The position numbers and the translations under genes are program-made. A stretch of DNA of 64,000 bases from Paenibacillus lacisoli (GTDB lineage Bacteria > Bacillota > Bacilli > Paenibacillales > Paenibacillaceae), in the NCBI RefSeq assembly GCF_030580655.1, contig NZ_JAUQTB010000006.1, positions 62,001 to 126,000 of the forward strand, given 5' to 3'. The notes under the pieces were generated by a model that had not been told where the DNA came from, ran no database searches, and worked only from the letters and a program-made list of their open reading frames with translations. Position 1 is the stretch's first letter; every line of letters begins with the position of its first letter. This document shows, one piece after another, positions 1-7,965 of the stretch.

Positions 1-858
1 AAGACCTTGATTTATAAGGCAGGCCAGCAGGTTGCGGCTGTACTGGTCCGTGGTGACGATGAGGTGAACGAACTCAAGGCGGCAGCTCTTCTAGGCGTAG
101 ATGAAATAGAGATGATCGATGCGGCGCAGGCTGAGTCGCTGGGACTGGCCGTGGGGTTTATCGGGCCTGTTGGTCTGAAGCTGACTGTGCTTGCCGATCC
201 GAGTGTCATGGATATGGGGTCTGCGATTACCGGTGCTAATGAGATGGATATGCACCTCTCTGGCGTTGTGCCGGGCCGTGATTTCGAGCCGGATCTGATT
301 GCTGATGTCCGGCTGGCCAAGGAAGGAGATCTTGATCCGCAATCTGGCGAGCCTGTTGTATTTACCCGGGGCATTGAGATCGGCCATGTCTTCAAGCTGG
401 GAACCAAGTACAGTGAGGCGCTGGGCGCGATGTATCTGGATCAGAATGGTCAGCAGAAGCCTTTTATCATGGGTTGTTACGGTATCGGTGTATCGCGGCT
501 GCTCTCCGCGATCGTCGAGCAGCGTCATGATGAGCAGGGGATAATCTGGCCGGAGGGACTGGCTCCGTACGATGTGCATTTGATTCCTGTATCTGTTAAG
601 GACGAATCTCAAATGGCAGCAGCTGAGGAGCTTGAACAGATACTGCAGAAGCTCGGGTTCGATGTCTTGATGGATGACCGGGATGAGCGGGCAGGTGTGA
701 AATTTAAGGATGCTGATCTCATTGGCTGCCCTGTGCGGTTAGTCGTGGGAAAAGGTGCAGCGGAACGGATCGTCGAATGGAAGGAACGCGCAGCAGAAGG
801 GAAGGAAGAGTTGACCTTTGAAGAAGCTATACAGCGGCTGAAAAGCCGCAGGAGGTAG
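1..858 (+). CDS. proS: Prolyl-tRNA synthetase, C-terminal part (5' end outside window)
   Basis: Charges tRNA-Pro in the cytoplasm. The reading frame is open from the first base, so the gene starts upstream of the window; about 285 residues are visible. The first ~70 residues look like the end of the inserted YbaK-type editing domain. They are followed by class II catalytic-core motifs (GIEIGHVFKLGTKYS and GCYGIGVSRLL) and then the anticodon-binding domain to the C terminus. The order matches the bacterial-type ProRS with an insertion domain. A strong hairpin terminator follows 25 bp after the stop, so the gene ends its transcript here. Confidence 0.95.
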   Translation, partial: KTLIYKAGQQVAAVLVRGDDEVNELKAAALLGVDEIEMIDAAQAESLGLAVGFIGPVGLKLTVLADPSVMDMGSAITGANEMDMHLSGVVPGRDFEPDLIADVRLAKEGDLDPQSGEPVVFTRGIEIGHVFKLGTKYSEALGAMYLDQNGQQKPFIMGCYGIGVSRLLSAIVEQRHDEQGIIWPEGLAPYDVHLIPVSVKDESQMAAAEELEQILQKLGFDVLMDDRDERAGVKFKDADLIGCPVRLVVGKGAAERIVEWKERAAEGKEELTFEEAIQRLKSRRR

Positions 859-882
859 CGCAAGACAGCAGTTCCGTTGATA

Positions 883-925
883 AGAAAGACCCGTTTCCCG
901 GTGAGTCCGGGAAACGGGTCTTTCT
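883..925. terminator. Bidirectional hairpin terminator
   Basis: A 19-bp perfect inverted repeat (883-901 with 907-925) has a 5-base loop. The arm ends are A/T-rich so that either strand gives a short U-rich tail. It sits between convergent proS and the immA-like gene. Confidence 0.85.
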
Positions 926-936
926 GTAATAGCTGC

Positions 937-1371
937 CTAAAGCGCATCCGTATGCACCAGCTCCCTGGGAATGCCAATGCGCATAAAATAGTTCTCCAGC
1001 GGCTCACCGGATTCGATGGGCTGGCCAGCCCCCAGCAGGGCCACGGCAAAACGGTTGGCCTGCCGTTCCAGCTTGCCTGGGCGGAAGTAGGAATGTTCCT
1101 CCATGAAGAAGCGGCTGATGCCCTTATGAAGACGGTCATGACCAAGCTCATGGGCACAGACGAAACGCTGCCATTCGGGGATCAGACCGTTATGAATGAC
1201 AATAAAACGCCGCCGCAGCTTCCGGAAGTACAATCCTTTGGTGGCTGAGCCAAGGTCCGCATAGCGGATATGTATGCCCAGCGCGTCCGCCAGCTCGAAG
1301 GGGCAGTTCGTGCGGTATTTGCGAACCAGCCTATGTATCAGATCATCCAAGATTATCACCTGCCCGTTCAA
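937..1371 (-). CDS. ImmA/IrrE-type zinc metallopeptidase
   Basis: Predicted protease of the ImmA/IrrE (COG2856) family. In ICEBs1 and many prophages these proteins cleave the partner Xre-type repressor to induce the element. The zinc motif HELGH is at residues ~74-78 of 144, with downstream acidic residues and a conserved 'ERQANRFAVALL' segment typical of the family. It lies 27 bp downstream of the Xre-type repressor gene on the same strand, the usual repressor/antirepressor pairing. The start used is TTG at 1371; no strong ribosome site precedes it, so the exact N terminus is uncertain, and translation may be coupled to the upstream gene. Confidence 0.85.
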   Translation of the reverse strand: MNGQVIILDDLIHRLVRKYRTNCPFELADALGIHIRYADLGSATKGLYFRKLRRRFIVIHNGLIPEWQRFVCAHELGHDRLHKGISRFFMEEHSYFRPGKLERQANRFAVALLGAGQPIESGEPLENYFMRIGIPRELVHTDAL

Positions 1372-1398
1372 GTCGGAAGTGCATTGCTGTGGACATCA

Positions 1399-1851
1399 TC
1401 ATTCCGCCGGATCGGGACGGCGCCTTGGCTTATGCTTGTTCATCTGCTTGGCCTCCCAGAACAGACCGGTCAATACATCCTTGATCCGCTTTTTGTCTTC
1501 CTGATTCAGGGGGATGCCGTCAAACATCAGCTCGCCGTCTTCTTCGAGCATTTTCTTGAAATCCCGCTTATCACGTGAATTAGCCCAGTCCGGTACAGCG
1601 CCCTTCTCGTTCATATAAGCCTCGGCCCCGTCCTCCAAGTAACCAGCCCGCTGCATCAGCTCCGCATAGGGGATGCCCAGTGCATCGGAAATTTTGCGGA
1701 TGGTCACTGGCTTGGGCACACCCCGCAGACCGTTCTCGATACGGGAAATCTGGGAATTGCTGATATCCGCAGATGCGGCGAGTTGGTTGATGCTCATTCC
1801 CTGCTCTTCACGCAGATGTCTCATATAAGTACCAAAGCTGTGCTGCTCCAT
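1399..1851 (-). CDS. Xre-family HTH transcriptional repressor (phage type)
   Basis: DNA-binding regulator with an N-terminal HTH_3 domain (roughly residues 5-65: 'MSINQLAASADISNSQISRIENG') and a C-terminal part of ~85 residues with no recognised fold. ATG at 1851 is chosen over an in-frame GTG at 1863, because the GTG lies inside the AAAGGAG ribosome site whereas the ATG is 11 bases after it. It forms an operon with the ImmA-like protease and is divergent from the SOS-box/sigma/lysis genes, so it probably represses them. Which operator it binds is not evident. Confidence 0.85.
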   Translation of the reverse strand: MEQHSFGTYMRHLREEQGMSINQLAASADISNSQISRIENGLRGVPKPVTIRKISDALGIPYAELMQRAGYLEDGAEAYMNEKGAVPDWANSRDKRDFKKMLEEDGELMFDGIPLNQEDKKRIKDVLTGLFWEAKQMNKHKPRRRPDPAE

Positions 1852-1883
1852 GGTGGCTGCCACTCCTTTTGTGTTCTGTCTTT

Positions 1884-1912
1884 ACTATAAACGATCATTG
1901 CCATAAGGTAAA
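1884..1912 (-). promoter_or_regulatory. Predicted sigma-A promoter for xre-immA pair
   Basis: Read on the minus strand: -35 TTTACC (1912-1907), 17-bp spacer, -10 TATAGT (1889-1884). The predicted start near 1877 gives a short leader before the ATG at 1851. Confidence 0.55.
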
Positions 1913-2075
1913 GGAAAAACAGGATAAATGTAAGCCAAAAGGTAATAATGGGGATGTATCCATCCATTTTCCTGTGATTTTGCCCGATAACGAGGTTTTA
2001 CCCGAAATGGCTGTCCATGCTATGTTGAAACTGCCCTTCTTTAATGAAAAGGAGGTTTTTTTTACAAAATAAAAA

Positions 2076-2089
2076 CGAACAAATGTTCC
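2076..2089. promoter_or_regulatory. LexA/DinR SOS box
   Basis: CGAACAAATGTTCC fits the Bacillus subtilis LexA consensus CGAACRNRYGTTYC at every position and contains the dyad GAAC-N4-GTTC. It lies in the 337-bp divergent region (1852-2188) between the xre-immA pair and the sigma/lysis operon, about 100 bp upstream of the sigma gene. No convincing -10/-35 pair could be fixed for the rightward promoter. Confidence 0.75.
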
Positions 2090-2188
2090 TGTTTTGGTTG
2101 TTGTTTTGGCGGGCAAGTCAACTTTAAGTAATAAAAAACAAGATGAGAACCAATTCAAAGCTGGATGAAAGGTTAGGTGATCTGCAGG

Positions 2189-2782
2189 ATGGGTACAGAA
2201 AAAAACTTGCAACAGCATGACAGTCCATCGGCCGGTAAAGATACGTTACTTGCCTCGTTCTTCGCGGTGCCTGAGCATAGGAGATTATTCCACGAGGTGC
2301 AGCGGAAGCCGAATAATGAAAACCGTCAGCAGCTGGATGAGGCTTTCCGTATTTTCTTTTTTGATATCCGGTTCCGGGCTTATATATCCATGCTTGTTCA
2401 TTATTATGCTGTAGGTTTTGACCGAAGGGAACGCCGGGAACGTTCCAGGTATGAGCTGATTCTGGATCAGCCGGTTCAACCGGAAGAGGGAGGAACGAGC
2501 CGGATTGAACTGATGGCTGATCCTATATCAGAGAATGGGAGCCGGGATCAGGAGCCTGCAGGCGGGGTACTGCTGGAGGATATGATCGGATGCGAATCCT
2601 TGTATGTGACGTTGAAAAAGCTGACATTGCGGGAGAAAGAAGTGATAACCGCTGCTTATGTAAGTCAGCAGAGTGATACGGAGATTGCCGGAGCCCTGGG
2701 CATCACCCAGCAGGCCGTGTCGAAGACACGAAGCCGGGCAATCCGGAAATTGAGAGAAGCTTATGTGAAGAGAGGTGGATGA
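2189..2782 (+). CDS. Sigma-70-like protein carrying region 4 (SigO/Xpf-like)
   Basis: Predicted sigma factor, 197 residues. The C-terminal ~45 residues form a clear sigma region 4 HTH ('LTLREKEVITAAYVSQQSDTE', then 'ITQQAVSKTRSRAIRKLRE'), which would contact a -35 element. The N-terminal half is not a recognisable region 2. ATG at 2189 is preferred to GTG at 2177, because AGGTGATC (2175-2182), complementary to the 16S 3' end, lies just upstream of it. The next gene starts at the stop codon and encodes a region-2-like protein, so the two may make one sigma activity in two chains, as SigO and RsoA do in B. subtilis. It is downstream of a LexA box and upstream of endolysin and holin. Confidence 0.75.
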   Translation: MGTEKNLQQHDSPSAGKDTLLASFFAVPEHRRLFHEVQRKPNNENRQQLDEAFRIFFFDIRFRAYISMLVHYYAVGFDRRERRERSRYELILDQPVQPEEGGTSRIELMADPISENGSRDQEPAGGVLLEDMIGCESLYVTLKKLTLREKEVITAAYVSQQSDTEIAGALGITQQAVSKTRSRAIRKLREAYVKRGG

Positions 2783-2784
2783 AG

Positions 2785-3081
2785 ATGAATAATTTATTTG
2801 AACTGTGCCGGCAGGCCCAGCGATATCACCCGCAGGCCATGGAGCGCATTCTGGAGCTGTTCCAGCCAAAGATCAGCCGCTCCTTATGTCAGACAAGTAT
2901 TCAGGAAAGGGACGATTTGCGCCAGGAGCTGTACCTCAAAATGATTGAAGCTGTCCAAAAATATGATCTGGATCGTACCCCCGGCTTTTGGCAGTTTGTA
3001 GATGAATTCGGACAGGTCCCGGAGCTGACCGGGTTATCTGCTGAACGGCCGGAAGGGGCAGGAGCCAGTCTTTCACAATAA
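2785..3081 (+). CDS. Small sigma region-2-like protein (RsoA-like, HTH_16-type)
   Basis: 98 residues. The first ~70 ('LFELCRQAQRYHPQAMERIL', 'QERDDLRQELYLKMIEAVQKYDL') resemble the N-terminal/region 1.2-2 helices of TcdR/UviA/BotR-type sigma factors and RsoA. No region 4 is present. ATG 2785 lies 9 bases after AGAGG (2771-2775); an alternative ATG at 2779 overlaps the sigma stop (ATGA). Translation is almost certainly coupled to the preceding gene. By analogy with RsoA it would bind core RNA polymerase and complete the sigma factor; this is inference. The C-terminal ~25 residues look unstructured. Confidence 0.65.
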   Translation: MNNLFELCRQAQRYHPQAMERILELFQPKISRSLCQTSIQERDDLRQELYLKMIEAVQKYDLDRTPGFWQFVDEFGQVPELTGLSAERPEGAGASLSQ

Positions 3082-3089
3082 GAGGGGAG

Positions 3090-3177
3090 TGACCATACCG
3101 TGGTCATCGTCTCGCATATATTACAATATAGGAGAGACAAGTAGGTCATCAGGCTGAGCAGCCTCGGCATACTTGTC
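3090..3177 (+). promoter_or_regulatory. Dyad and structured leader before endolysin
   Basis: Two structures precede the endolysin. The first is the palindrome TGACCA-taccg-TGGTCA (3090-3106). The second is a longer hairpin with outer arms GACAAGTA/TACTTGTC (3136-3143, 3170-3177) and inner arms AGGCT/AGCCT (3151-3155, 3160-3164). A TACAAT (3122-3127) lies between them. There is no good -35, which would fit a promoter read by an alternative sigma factor such as the one encoded just upstream. No U-tract follows the hairpin, so a terminator is less likely. Confidence 0.4.
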
Positions 3178-3216
3178 CCCTGCATCAGCCACATACGGCA
3201 GAAAGGGGGAGGACGT

Positions 3217-4173
3217 ATGCAGAACCGCAGCAGCAGCGATGTGCGCGGTATCGACGTATCCCATCATCAGGGAACCATTGATTGGGCGGCGGTGAGGGAG
3301 GACGGCATTACCTTTGCATTTGTTAAGGCGTCTCAGGGACAACGATTTATGGATCCGCAGTTCGTACGCAATGCACAAGAGGCTGCGCAGGCCGGATTGC
3401 TTACAGGTGCTTATCATTTCGTGGATGCGGTCAGCCAAAGTGAAGCGCGTCTTGAGGCCAGGCATTTTGCAGCTGTATTGCAGAGAGCGGGCGGTGCGGA
3501 GGCTTTTATGCTTCCACCTGTAATGGATTATGAGAACAATCCGGGCAGCTTGAAGCCGGACCAGATTACGGTGGTAGCGCTCGCTTTTCTTAGTGAATTA
3601 GAACAGCTGACCGGGCGCAGGCCCATTGTCTACACAGGGAATTCCTTTGCCGCTAATTTCGGCCCAGCGCTGGGTGCATATGATCTGTGGATCGCCCGGT
3701 ACAGCAGCAGACCACCAACCGATACAACAGCCTGGCAATCCTGGAACTTCTGGCAGTACAGTGACAGCGGCCGTGTGGCGGGAATCCGGGGGAATGTCGA
3801 CTTGAATGTCTATGACGGAACCGAGCAGCAGCTCCGATCCGCTTATATTACGAAGGAGGTATCACCGATGACGGCAGAAGAGAAGGCGGCTTTTGAAGCT
3901 CTGCAAAAACAGGTGGCCGAGCTGGAGAACAGCCGGGATGTGCTGAAGCAGGCCCTTCTGGAACAGGGGAATGTGATTAAGCAGCAGGCAGAGGCATTGG
4001 CTTCCCTGCAGGGCAGGCAGAGCATGAGAGTACCGGTGTGGGCTCAGGATGCCGTGAAGGCAGCAGCAGCTTTCAGCCCGGGAAGTCCGCTGGTCAACAC
4101 GACAGAGAACAGCAGCTATGACTTTTACAGGTTCATGGTTGTTCTTTACCGCCTCGGACTGTTTGAGAAATAA
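3217..4173 (+). CDS. GH25 lysozyme (phage-type endolysin)
   Basis: Predicted N-acetylmuramidase that cuts peptidoglycan. The GH25 domain spans residues ~8-205, with the signature GIDVSHHQG (Asp13) and catalytic DYE (Asp104, Glu106). A charged coiled coil follows at ~215-265, then a C-terminal ~45-residue segment ('VPVWAQDAVKAAAAFSPGS') that may bind wall. There is no signal peptide, so export would need the adjacent holin. GGGGGAGG lies 6 bases before the ATG. It forms the lysis cassette with the holin 35 bp downstream, and probably depends on the sigma pair upstream. Confidence 0.9.
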   Translation: MQNRSSSDVRGIDVSHHQGTIDWAAVREDGITFAFVKASQGQRFMDPQFVRNAQEAAQAGLLTGAYHFVDAVSQSEARLEARHFAAVLQRAGGAEAFMLPPVMDYENNPGSLKPDQITVVALAFLSELEQLTGRRPIVYTGNSFAANFGPALGAYDLWIARYSSRPPTDTTAWQSWNFWQYSDSGRVAGIRGNVDLNVYDGTEQQLRSAYITKEVSPMTAEEKAAFEALQKQVAELENSRDVLKQALLEQGNVIKQQAEALASLQGRQSMRVPVWAQDAVKAAAAFSPGSPLVNTTENSSYDFYRFMVVLYRLGLFEK

Positions 4174-4208
4174 CGTGCAACGGCGGACAAGGGGAGGGGG
4201 TGACAGAA

Positions 4209-4514
4209 ATGGCGAATGAGCTTCTCACAACGGTGCTTTCTTTTGCTTCCGTACTGGCGGTATTCGTAATGTCTCTGGTCCAGCTGGTCAAAACGACAAT
4301 CAATGTACCCAAGCAGTGGATCCCGGCGATCGGCCTGGCCATTGGCTTGTTTGTAGGGTGGACCTCCTTTCCTTTCACGGATCTCGAGCTGGTCCCCCGC
4401 CTGTGGTCGGGAGGTTTGGCAGGCTTGGCGGCAACCGGACTGTTCGAATTGGCCTTTAACAAACGTTCCGGTATGAGTCAGGATGATCATGTTCAAAAAC
4501 CGCCAGGCGCCTAA
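4209..4514 (+). CDS. Holin, A118 (Hol118) type
   Basis: A 101-residue membrane protein with three predicted helices (~5-27, 37-54, 64-82). 'PKQWIPAIGLAIGLFVG' and 'LWSGGLAGLAATGLFEL' align well with Listeria phage A118 holin, which makes membrane pores that release endolysin. The hydrophilic tail ends in KPPGA. ATG 4209 is chosen because the upstream GTG (4200) lies inside the GGGGAGGGGG ribosome site. It follows the endolysin directly; the gene order endolysin then holin is reversed relative to many phages. Confidence 0.8.
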   Translation: MANELLTTVLSFASVLAVFVMSLVQLVKTTINVPKQWIPAIGLAIGLFVGWTSFPFTDLELVPRLWSGGLAGLAATGLFELAFNKRSGMSQDDHVQKPPGA

Positions 4515-5071
4515 CGGGTTTAGGATAATAACGGAGGTGCCTTATGTCATTGTTTATGACACTTGAAGATTGTTTATAGCAAAAATGAATACTTTAATAA
4601 AAAAACACTCTTGTCATCAAATACTTTTTATTGTAGAGTTACCATTACCAACCTATTATTGTTATTCCCCAAACGTTGTGTAGATTGATTCATGAATTAA
4701 TATGTTACCTAATCTGACAAAATCCTACTACGATTCGAGCACTTCCACTCCCTAGCAGACGCAGACTTTATGACTGTTCTCTCTGCACCACCGATCTTGA
4801 TCACCCTAATCCTACAAACTCTTCTTCGACCACTTTCAGATGTCCTTCTTCTTTCTAACTTTATATGAATATCCGTGCTTGAGCGCCGGTAGTCCGCCGC
4901 GTGCAGGCATGGTTTTTACATACCTTAATTCGATTGTTGTTCAACGGATGATTTCGGATCTCCGGTGAAAGCAAGGGATAGAGCCCTATATGATGTAAAG
5001 TCAATAATTCTGGTAACAACATGTTAAACACATATAAAATAAAATATCGGGCAGAGGAAGGGGATCGTTGC
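4515..5071. other. AT-rich non-coding region after lysis cassette
   Basis: 557 bp without a convincing gene. An 11-residue reading frame (4544-4579, ATG with GGAGGTG 7 bases upstream) encodes MSLFMTLEDCL. Its start resembles the beginning of small holin-like toxin peptides but it stops early, so it is probably a remnant. It contains the dyad TGTCAT/ATGACA. Near 4709-4801 the minus strand has a 30-codon open stretch ending at a stop, possibly a decayed gene. The base composition differs from neighbours and suggests the eroded right edge of the phage-derived island. Confidence 0.4.
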
Positions 5072-6730
5072 ATGAGGAAATGGTTGAACGGCATGCTGAT
5101 GCTGGCATTGGGCATGTCCATTGTACTGTCTGGCTGCGGAGAGAGCGGAGGAGGCAATACGTCAACATCACCGGAGAAGGATGACAGCAGCCAAAGCCAG
5201 GGTGAAACCGGCACAGCCAGTACCCAGGATACGCTTATCTTTGGACGGGGCGGGGATTCAGCTGCATTGGACCCGGCTATCGTTACAGATGGTGAATCGC
5301 TGAAGATTGGCCATCAGGTATTCGATTCTCTGCTGGAGTATAAGGAAGGTACAACGGAAGTTGCACCCGCCTTGGCCGAGAGCTGGGAGGTCACAGCTGA
5401 TGGATTGACATACACCTTCAAGCTTCGCCAGGGTGTGAAATTCCATGATGGCACTGATTTTAATGCGGAAGCAGTCGTGTTTAACTTTAACCGCTGGAGT
5501 GACCCGAAGAGTTCTTATAAATTTGCGGGGGATTCGTTTGACTATTATGATTCGATGTTTGGTCCTGAAGGCAGCCGTGTCATCAAGGAAGTCACAGCAG
5601 TCGATCCAGCAACGGTTCAATTCACGCTGAACCAGCCGCAGGCGCCTTTCCTGCAGAACATTGCCATGACCTGCTTCGGAATCGCCAGCCCGCAGGCTAT
5701 TAAGGATAAGAAGGAGAATTTCAAGAGCGAGCCAGTAGGAACCGGACCCTTCGTATTCAAGGAGTGGAAGCGTAATGATTCCATTACATTGGAGAAGAAT
5801 CCGGATTACTGGAAGCAGGGGCTGCCGAAGCTGAACAAGGTGATTGTCCGCTCCATTCCGGACAACACAGCCCGTTTCAATGCACTGCAGAACGGTGAGA
5901 TTGATCTGATGGAGGATTTAAACCCGGATGACCGACCTCTGCTGGAGAGTAACACAGAGCTGCAGAAGTTTGAACGCCCGTCTTTTAACGTGGCATATAT
6001 CGGATTTAACATGAAGAAGAAACCGTTCGATAACCCTAAAGTCAGACAGGCCCTGAACCATGCTGTGAACAAGCAGGCGATTATCGACGCTTTCTTCGGC
6101 GGACAAGCCAAGCCGGCGGTTAACCCTATGCCTCCTTCCCTATGGGGGTACAACGAGAGTGTCCAGGATTATGACTACAATCTCGATACGGCCAAGAAGC
6201 TGCTGGCCGAGGCAGGGTACGCGAATGGGATTCCTGAGGAGCTGACCTTCTATGCGATGCCGGTATCCCGTCCATATATGCCGGATGGCAAGAAGGTGGC
6301 CGAAGCTATTCAGGCAGACTTTGAGAAGATCGGCGTGAAGGTCAGTATCCAGTCGCCGGAATGGGCGACCTATCTGGATGATACGAAGAACGGAGAGAAA
6401 GACGATATTTATATGATGGGGTGGACGGGTGACAATGGTGACCCGGACAACTTCCTGTATACATTGCTGGATAAGGATGCCATTCCGGGCAATAACCGCA
6501 GCTTTTATGTGAATGAGGAACTTCATAAGCTGCTGATCCAGGCACAGCAGGAGACCAGCCAGGACAAGAGGGCTGAACTCTACAAGCAGGCACAGGAGAT
6601 CATTAAGAAGGATGCGCCCTGGATTCCGCTGGTGCATTCCACCCCACTCCTGGCAGGGAAAGCCAATGTGAAAGGCTACGTTCCATCCCCGACTGGTTCG
6701 GAATCGTATGCAGGTATTTATTTTGAATAG
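5072..6730 (+). CDS. Peptide/nickel-type ABC transporter substrate-binding lipoprotein
   Basis: A 552-residue SBP_bac_5 (OppA/DppA-like) extracellular binding protein. It has a lipoprotein signal peptide with lipobox LSGC (Cys22), followed by a Ser/Thr/Gly-rich linker and the SBP_bac_5 domain ('YKEGTTEVAPALAESWEVTADG', 'FNMKKKPFDNPKVRQALNHA'). The ATG at 5072 has a GGAAGGGG ribosome site 8 bases upstream; the longer frame from 5021 lacks one and would hide the signal peptide. It lies upstream of two permease genes in the same orientation. The ligand (oligopeptide, dipeptide or glutathione) cannot be told from sequence. Confidence 0.9.
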   Translation: MRKWLNGMLMLALGMSIVLSGCGESGGGNTSTSPEKDDSSQSQGETGTASTQDTLIFGRGGDSAALDPAIVTDGESLKIGHQVFDSLLEYKEGTTEVAPALAESWEVTADGLTYTFKLRQGVKFHDGTDFNAEAVVFNFNRWSDPKSSYKFAGDSFDYYDSMFGPEGSRVIKEVTAVDPATVQFTLNQPQAPFLQNIAMTCFGIASPQAIKDKKENFKSEPVGTGPFVFKEWKRNDSITLEKNPDYWKQGLPKLNKVIVRSIPDNTARFNALQNGEIDLMEDLNPDDRPLLESNTELQKFERPSFNVAYIGFNMKKKPFDNPKVRQALNHAVNKQAIIDAFFGGQAKPAVNPMPPSLWGYNESVQDYDYNLDTAKKLLAEAGYANGIPEELTFYAMPVSRPYMPDGKKVAEAIQADFEKIGVKVSIQSPEWATYLDDTKNGEKDDIYMMGWTGDNGDPDNFLYTLLDKDAIPGNNRSFYVNEELHKLLIQAQQETSQDKRAELYKQAQEIIKKDAPWIPLVHSTPLLAGKANVKGYVPSPTGSESYAGIYFE

Positions 6731-6850
6731 ACTGTAAGTGTCTGACCCATTGAGCGCCGGTACCTGCCCGAGAGGGTTTCTCCGCTATTGAGAAGCCTGC
6801 GGACGGGATGCCGGCCTCTTCCATTTCGATGACAGGCAGGTGGAGGTTCG

Positions 6851-7855
6851 ATGAATTTCTATATCGTCAAACGCATTTTCGTGCTGATCCCGGTTCTGCT
6901 CGGTATGACGCTAATCGTGTTCTCTATTATACATGCTATACCAGGTGATCCGGCTGAGACCATACTTGGACAAAAGGCGACAGAAGCCTCCAAGGAAGCG
7001 CTGCGCGAGCAGTTGGGTTTGAATAAGCCCTGGCTTCAGCAGTATGGCACCTATCTTGGAGAACTGGTGAGAGGCGATCTTGGGGAATCGATCCGCACTC
7101 GTGAACCGATTGCCCGGGAAATGCTGCCTTATCTTGCAGCGACGCTTGAACTGACGTTTGCCAGTATGCTGTTCGCTGTCGTCATCGGTGTGAATGCAGG
7201 GATCATCAGCGCCTGGAAACAAAATTCGTGGTTTGACTACACCAGTATGGTCATTGCGCTGGTTGGGGTGTCGATGCCGATCTTCTGGCTGGGACTGATG
7301 GAACAGTGGATATTCGCCAACAAACTGCATTGGCTGCCTTCCATTGGACGCATGAATGCGCGTGATCCTGTCGAGAGCGTTACCCATCTGGCTGTTGTTG
7401 ATGCAATCATTAGCGGAAGATGGGATCAGGTATGGACCGTTATTAAGCACTTGATTCTGCCAAGCATTGCGCTGGGAACCATCCCTATGGCTGTTATTGC
7501 CCGGATGACACGCTCCAGTATGCTGGAGGTTATGAGCAACGACTATATTCGTACGGCAAGAGCAAAAGGGATGTCTCCTTTCCTGGTGGTCTATAAGCAT
7601 GCGCTCAAGAATGCATTTATTCCGGTACTGACCGTGGTGGGATTGCAGACAGGAGCACTGCTGGGCGGAGCTGTGTTGACCGAGACCATCTTTGCCTGGC
7701 CGGGTATAGGCCGTTATATTTTTGAAGCAATCAGTTCAAGGGACTATCCTGTTATTCAGAGCGGCATTTTGGTGGTTGCCTTTATTTTTGTGTTTATCAA
7801 CCTGATCGTTGATCTGATGTATGCCTTATTTGATCCCCGTATTCACTATCAGTGA
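6851..7855 (+). CDS. ABC transporter permease, DppB/OppB type
   Basis: 334 residues, integral membrane permease of a peptide importer. The first helix is at ~9-29, the BPD_transp_1 domain spans ~95-330, and the EAA-loop motif is 'RTARAKGMSPFLVVYKHALKNA'. The N-terminal signature 'ILGQKATEASKEALREQLGLNKPW' is that of the DppB/OppB family. It follows the binding protein after 120 bp; the intergenic DNA holds imperfect hairpins that may lower expression relative to the binding protein. AGGTGGAGG lies just before the ATG. Confidence 0.92.
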   Translation: MNFYIVKRIFVLIPVLLGMTLIVFSIIHAIPGDPAETILGQKATEASKEALREQLGLNKPWLQQYGTYLGELVRGDLGESIRTREPIAREMLPYLAATLELTFASMLFAVVIGVNAGIISAWKQNSWFDYTSMVIALVGVSMPIFWLGLMEQWIFANKLHWLPSIGRMNARDPVESVTHLAVVDAIISGRWDQVWTVIKHLILPSIALGTIPMAVIARMTRSSMLEVMSNDYIRTARAKGMSPFLVVYKHALKNAFIPVLTVVGLQTGALLGGAVLTETIFAWPGIGRYIFEAISSRDYPVIQSGILVVAFIFVFINLIVDLMYALFDPRIHYQ

Positions 7856-7965
7856 CTTGGGCGGCTGATGTATCCGGAAGTCCGGGTCATTTCAGAACTT
7901 ATATTATATAGAAGGAAAATATTTAAGCCGCTTCTCTTGCATGCATATAGAAAAGGAGGATCTCG

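Noticed and set aside
4709..4801. Minus-strand open fragment, possible transposase remnant
   Set aside because: Only about 30 codons, no motif and no inverted repeats, so no mobile element can be claimed.
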